Source: Anaerobacillus isosaccharinicus
GTDB lineage: Bacteria; Bacillota; Bacilli; Bacillales; Anaerobacillaceae
DNA: 64,000 nt
Direction of reading: 5' to 3'
NCBI RefSeq assembly: GCF_001866075.3
Contig: NZ_CP063356.1
Span: 4,206,164 to 4,270,163 of the forward strand
Part shown: piece after piece, positions 61,372 through 64,000 of the stretch
Position numbering within the stretch: the stretch's first letter is position 1
How the letters are laid out: every line of letters begins with the position of its first letter
Notes under the pieces: generated by a model
Told to the model about the DNA's origin: nothing
The model's database searches: none
Seen by the model: only the letters and a program-made list of their open reading frames with translations
Program-made: the position numbers and the translations under genes

Positions 61372-61393
61372 AAAAATCAATTTAAAATAAATT

Positions 61394-61431
61394 AGTAAAA
61401 ACTAACGAGTAACATCGTTAGTTTTTTTTTA
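61394..61431 (+). terminator. terminator of the 40-codon gene
   Basis: AAAACTAACGA and TCGTTAGTTTT pair, then T run. Confidence 0.9.
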
Positions 61432-61502
61432 CAAATTAAGCTATTAGGTCCATTACATTCCCAAAAAAACAAATATAACGAACAAGATTTTAACTTACAA
61501 TA

Positions 61503-61895
61503 TTATTCCTTATCAGAACTATTGACCATTATACTTGCAACCTGTACTAACCTTTTGTAAAACTCAATTCCTGCAGGAGTATTATAAAGACCAATATCCT
61601 TAAATGCTTCTTTCATACAGTTCAACCAGCATTTTGCCCTTTTTGGTGTTATTTCAAAAGGTAGATGACGCTCTCTCATTGCAGGTGGCCCGAATTCCTG
61701 ACTGTATAGAGCTGGCCCACCTAAAAATTGCGGCAAAAACATTCGCTGCTTTCTTTTGATCTCATCAATGTCTCCCTCAAAAAGCGGTTTTAATTCATCA
61801 TCTGCATAAACACGTAGATAGAAAGCCTCTACAAGTTTATCAATTGTTTCTTGCCCGCCTATATCTGTATAGAGCGTTTTAATGTTATTTTCCAT
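61503..61895 (-). CDS. truncated haemoglobin (group II globin)
   Basis: 130 residues of the 2/2 globin family: TLYTDIGGQETIDKLVEAFYLRVYADDELKPLF at the N-terminus, FLPQFLGGPALYSQEFGPPAMRERHLPFEITPKRAKCWLNCM in the middle, with the proximal haem His in RERHLPFEI (about 76) and Trp in CWL. B. subtilis YjbI is the model. Binds O2 or NO; may protect against nitrosative stress. Single gene. Confidence 0.92.
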   Translation of the reverse strand: MENNIKTLYTDIGGQETIDKLVEAFYLRVYADDELKPLFEGDIDEIKRKQRMFLPQFLGGPALYSQEFGPPAMRERHLPFEITPKRAKCWLNCMKEAFKDIGLYNTPAGIEFYKRLVQVASIMVNSSDKE

Positions 61896-62098
61896 CTAGT
61901 ACACCCACCCATCTTTTTCCTTTTATTATATAGAAAAATTAATGGATACCTTGTGACTTACATCACCTTTCTTCTGTTGTACCTTGTTATGAAACAACTG
62001 ATCCGTTTACCCAACGACAACGATTTTAAATAAAACAGCATAAATTTCTTAAATGGGCGGATATTATCTAATAAAGTTTTCATATGGAGGTTTACTAA

Positions 62099-63112
62099 AT
62101 GCTAGAAGAGAAAAATCTAAGATTAACATCCTCTGAGATATCAGTGGCTTGGAGTTGCTATCAAAACAACAGTTTTTCTATTTGCATATTGAAATATTTT
62201 TTAGCAAATGTTGACGATCCAGAAATTAAGTCGGTGTTACAATTTGCGCTCGATATGTCAATTCAAAGTTTTAATTCTAGTAAAGAAATACTACAAAACG
62301 ATAACCAACCGATTCCAATTGGATTTACTGATGAGGATGTAAGCCCAAATGCACCACGTTTATTTTCAGATTCGTATTATTTATATTACATAAAGAACAT
62401 GTCTAAAGTTGGGTTATCTGTTTATGGTGTAGCTTTATCAATTGCCGCACACGCTGATGTTCGTAAATTCTTAAGTCTAGCGATACTGAATTCAACAAAT
62501 TTATACAATAAAACAACGGAAACGTTATTATCAAAAGGATTATTTATAAGACCACCTTATGTTACAACTTCCAATCATGTTGACTTTGTTGACAAAAAAA
62601 GTTATTTAGGTGGAATTCTAAATTTAACTAAAAGTAATAGACCATTAAATGTAGTAGAAATTACTCATATTGAAGCAAATGTTGAAGCGAACTCCATCGG
62701 TAAAGTTCTGATGACAGGTTTGGCCCAGGTTGCTAAGTCTAAAAAAGTTCGAGACTATTGTCTAAAAGGGAAAGAAATAGCAACAAAACATGTGCAAGTC
62801 TTTACAACTATGTTAACGAATGATGACATTCCTTCACCAATGCCGTGGGATTTGGAAGTTACCGATTCAGCTGTATCACCATTCTCGGATAAATTAATAA
62901 TGTTTCATTCATCTTTAATTATTGCATCAAATATTTCAAATTATGCTACTGCCTCAGCAGCCAGCCTAAGAACAGATGTCTCAACTTCTTATGTCCGTCT
63001 AACCACGGAGGTTGCTCAATTTGCAAAAAACGGGGTTGACTTAATGATTAAGAACGCATGGTTAGAGCAGCCACCACAAGCACCAAATCATAAAGAGTTA
63101 GCCAAAGGTTAA
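62099..63112 (+). CDS. DUF3231-family protein, 337 aa
   Basis: Two DUF3231 units: PIPIGFTDEDVSPNAPRLFSDSYYLYYI (about 80-108) and PSPMPWDLEVTDSAVSPFSDKLIMFHSSLIIASNISNYATASAASLRTDVSTSYVRL (about 245-300); ends NAWLEQPPQAPNHKELAKG. Paralogue of the genes at 59024 and 56634 (closer to the broken one). GGAGG seven to ten bases before the ATG. Function unknown. Confidence 0.88.
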   Translation: MLEEKNLRLTSSEISVAWSCYQNNSFSICILKYFLANVDDPEIKSVLQFALDMSIQSFNSSKEILQNDNQPIPIGFTDEDVSPNAPRLFSDSYYLYYIKNMSKVGLSVYGVALSIAAHADVRKFLSLAILNSTNLYNKTTETLLSKGLFIRPPYVTTSNHVDFVDKKSYLGGILNLTKSNRPLNVVEITHIEANVEANSIGKVLMTGLAQVAKSKKVRDYCLKGKEIATKHVQVFTTMLTNDDIPSPMPWDLEVTDSAVSPFSDKLIMFHSSLIIASNISNYATASAASLRTDVSTSYVRLTTEVAQFAKNGVDLMIKNAWLEQPPQAPNHKELAKG

Positions 63113-63161
63113 TGTGTATAAATCTTCGTTGCTTAAGGATAAGCTTTTCACAAAATTACTT

Positions 63162-63195
63162 AAGAAAGTTAAGTGCCTGGAACTTAACTTTCTTA
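63162..63195. repeat. GTTAAGTGCC palindromic repeat, copy E
   Basis: AAGAAAGTTAAGTGCC-TGG-AACTTAACTTTCTT, the best preserved copy, followed by a T tract; it may end the DUF3231 transcript. Confidence 0.75.
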
Positions 63196-63236
63196 TTTTT
63201 TTCGAGTGGCTATTTTAAAATCCCACCAAAAAATCG

Positions 63237-63761
63237 CTATTTTAAATATAATGAATAGATACTATGAAGATATTTTTCACCTCTAAAAAGCTCATATTTT
63301 GAACCAGTTCTAACAAAACCTAGTTTTTCTGCTAAATTTATAGACTTATGATTTTCAGTATAAATACAGGCATTTATCTCCTTTAGATCCATAAAGTTCT
63401 TAGCAAATTCAATGATCCCTTTTAAAGCTTCAACCATGTATCCATTTCCTGAAAATTCCCTTTTTAAGTCATAACCTATTTCAACTTTAGAATCTTCAAT
63501 ACTCCAACAGTGAAATCCACACGTTCCCATTTTTACTCCATCAACTTTTCGTATTAAGATCCATCTATGTTGTGGTCGTGGTTCAGGTTGTAAATAAAAT
63601 TCTATTATGTCATCCGCCTCACTAATATTTGTTAAAGGTTCAGCATCAAATAAGTATGTATTTATGTCATCATCAGAAAATTGACTAAAAATAAATTCTC
63701 TATCTCCTCTATCAATGTTTTTCAGAACCAATCTTTCTGTTTCTATTTTATTATAAAACAT
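63237..63761 (-). CDS. GNAT acetyltransferase, RimJ/RimL type
   Basis: 174 residues. Starts IETERLVLKNIDRGDREFIFSQFSDD, has WILIRKVDGVKMGTCGFHCW, the acetyl-CoA region VEIGYDLKREFSGNGYMVEALKGIIEFAK and NHKSINLAEKLGFVRTG. This is the pattern of ribosomal-protein or antibiotic N-acetyltransferases (Acetyltransf_3). Substrate unknown. AGGAGG upstream. Confidence 0.88.
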   Translation of the reverse strand: MFYNKIETERLVLKNIDRGDREFIFSQFSDDDINTYLFDAEPLTNISEADDIIEFYLQPEPRPQHRWILIRKVDGVKMGTCGFHCWSIEDSKVEIGYDLKREFSGNGYMVEALKGIIEFAKNFMDLKEINACIYTENHKSINLAEKLGFVRTGSKYELFRGEKYLHSIYSLYLK

Positions 63762-63810
63762 ATTCGCCCCCTCCTTTCTTTACCAATAATTGTTAATTTG
63801 AAAATGATAT

Positions 63811-64000
63811 TTACTTTATTGAAATGTAAAAATCAATCCGGTTTTCATTTTTATGAAAGATCTCATAGTCAGGTGTCTCAGCAAGCTCAAAGCAAGAATT
63901 AGGAAGCCATATGCCGTCAATATAATCATATACTCCCTGACTCAATCTCTCACCGTTTAATGTATTATTTATAGTGTCATAGCTAAAAACAGCATATTTA
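63811..64000 (-). CDS. effector-binding (GyrI-like) domain protein, C-terminal part, cut by window end
   Basis: The last 63 codons read ...YDYIDGIWLPNSCFELAETPDYEIFHKNENRIDFYISIK-stop, the end of a GyrI-like / AraC effector-binding domain (D-G-I-W-L-P-N-S, E-L-A-x-T-P-D-Y-E-I). The rest lies beyond 64000. Could be an AraC-type regulator or a stand-alone GyrI-like protein. Confidence 0.75.
   Translation of the reverse strand, partial: KYAVFSYDTINNTLNGERLSQGVYDYIDGIWLPNSCFELAETPDYEIFHKNENRIDFYISIK

Overview
The window is AT-rich and has the gene content of a Bacillaceae chromosome: a YwjA-like Fur-controlled ABC exporter, a DUF2512 (YndM-type) protein, a SigM-type ECF sigma/anti-sigma pair, a YoaS/YozG-type pair, CarD and GreA-like factors, and strong AGGAGG ribosome binding sites. 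An alkaliphilic or salt-tolerant Bacillaceae is my guess; the sequence does not fix the genus. There are no rRNA or tRNA genes and no CRISPR array. Most of it is accessory DNA in short operons, with many relics and insertion sequences.

Layout. 0-9.3 kb: pRiA4b ORF-3-like protein, metallo-beta-lactamase-fold hydrolase, DUF2512 membrane protein, YwjA-like exporter, membrane protein, broken SLH protein, DUF1992 protein, ECF sigma operon. 9.3-17.4 kb: a damaged copy of a MATE / type I toxin-antitoxin / GNAT segment whose intact copy lies at 53.5-56.3 kb. The damaged copy has an IS3-family element inserted exactly between toxin and antitoxin, and that IS3 is itself split by an IS110 element and an IS4-superfamily element. 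17.4-18.8 kb: MFS and TetR relics. 19-25.3 kb: HrtAB-like ABC transporter, DUF438/hemerythrin/PAS sensor, tandem PadR-like regulator, GreA-like factor, three tiny genes and a CarD protein. 25.7-41.8 kb: a surface-polysaccharide locus (galE, galU, GT2, GtrA, two GH3 enzymes of which one is circularly permuted, a GHKL/LytTR two-component system, glf), with one IS between galE and galU and another inside the GT2 gene. 41.9-42.4 kb: hslO/mnmA relic. 42.5-52.9 kb: HEAT-like protein, M2-type peptidase, large FtsX-type ABC transporter, small proteins, Nudix hydrolase, MarR-GNAT fusion. 53-64 kb: cytidine deaminase, the intact duplicated segment, three DUF3231 paralogues (one broken), SRPBCC, DUF2200, DUF2975 + XRE pair, truncated haemoglobin, two small unannotated ORFs, RimJ-like GNAT and the end of an effector-binding-domain gene.

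How genes work together. GalE, GalU and Glf can supply UDP-galactose and UDP-galactofuranose to a GT2/GtrA surface-glycosylation system trimmed by GH3 enzymes; the adjacent GHKL/LytTR pair is the likely regulator, but the GT2 gene is now disrupted. The most striking finding is the duplicated type I toxin gene (33 codons): both promoters carry a LexA-like GAAC-N4-GTTC site against the -10 box, both loci have a convergent antisense RNA promoter, and in one copy the antitoxin has been moved about 5 kb away by the nested IS cluster. A palindromic repeat family (GTTAAGTGCC-type, five copies) is present at sites that are empty in the paralogous segment, which points to mobility.
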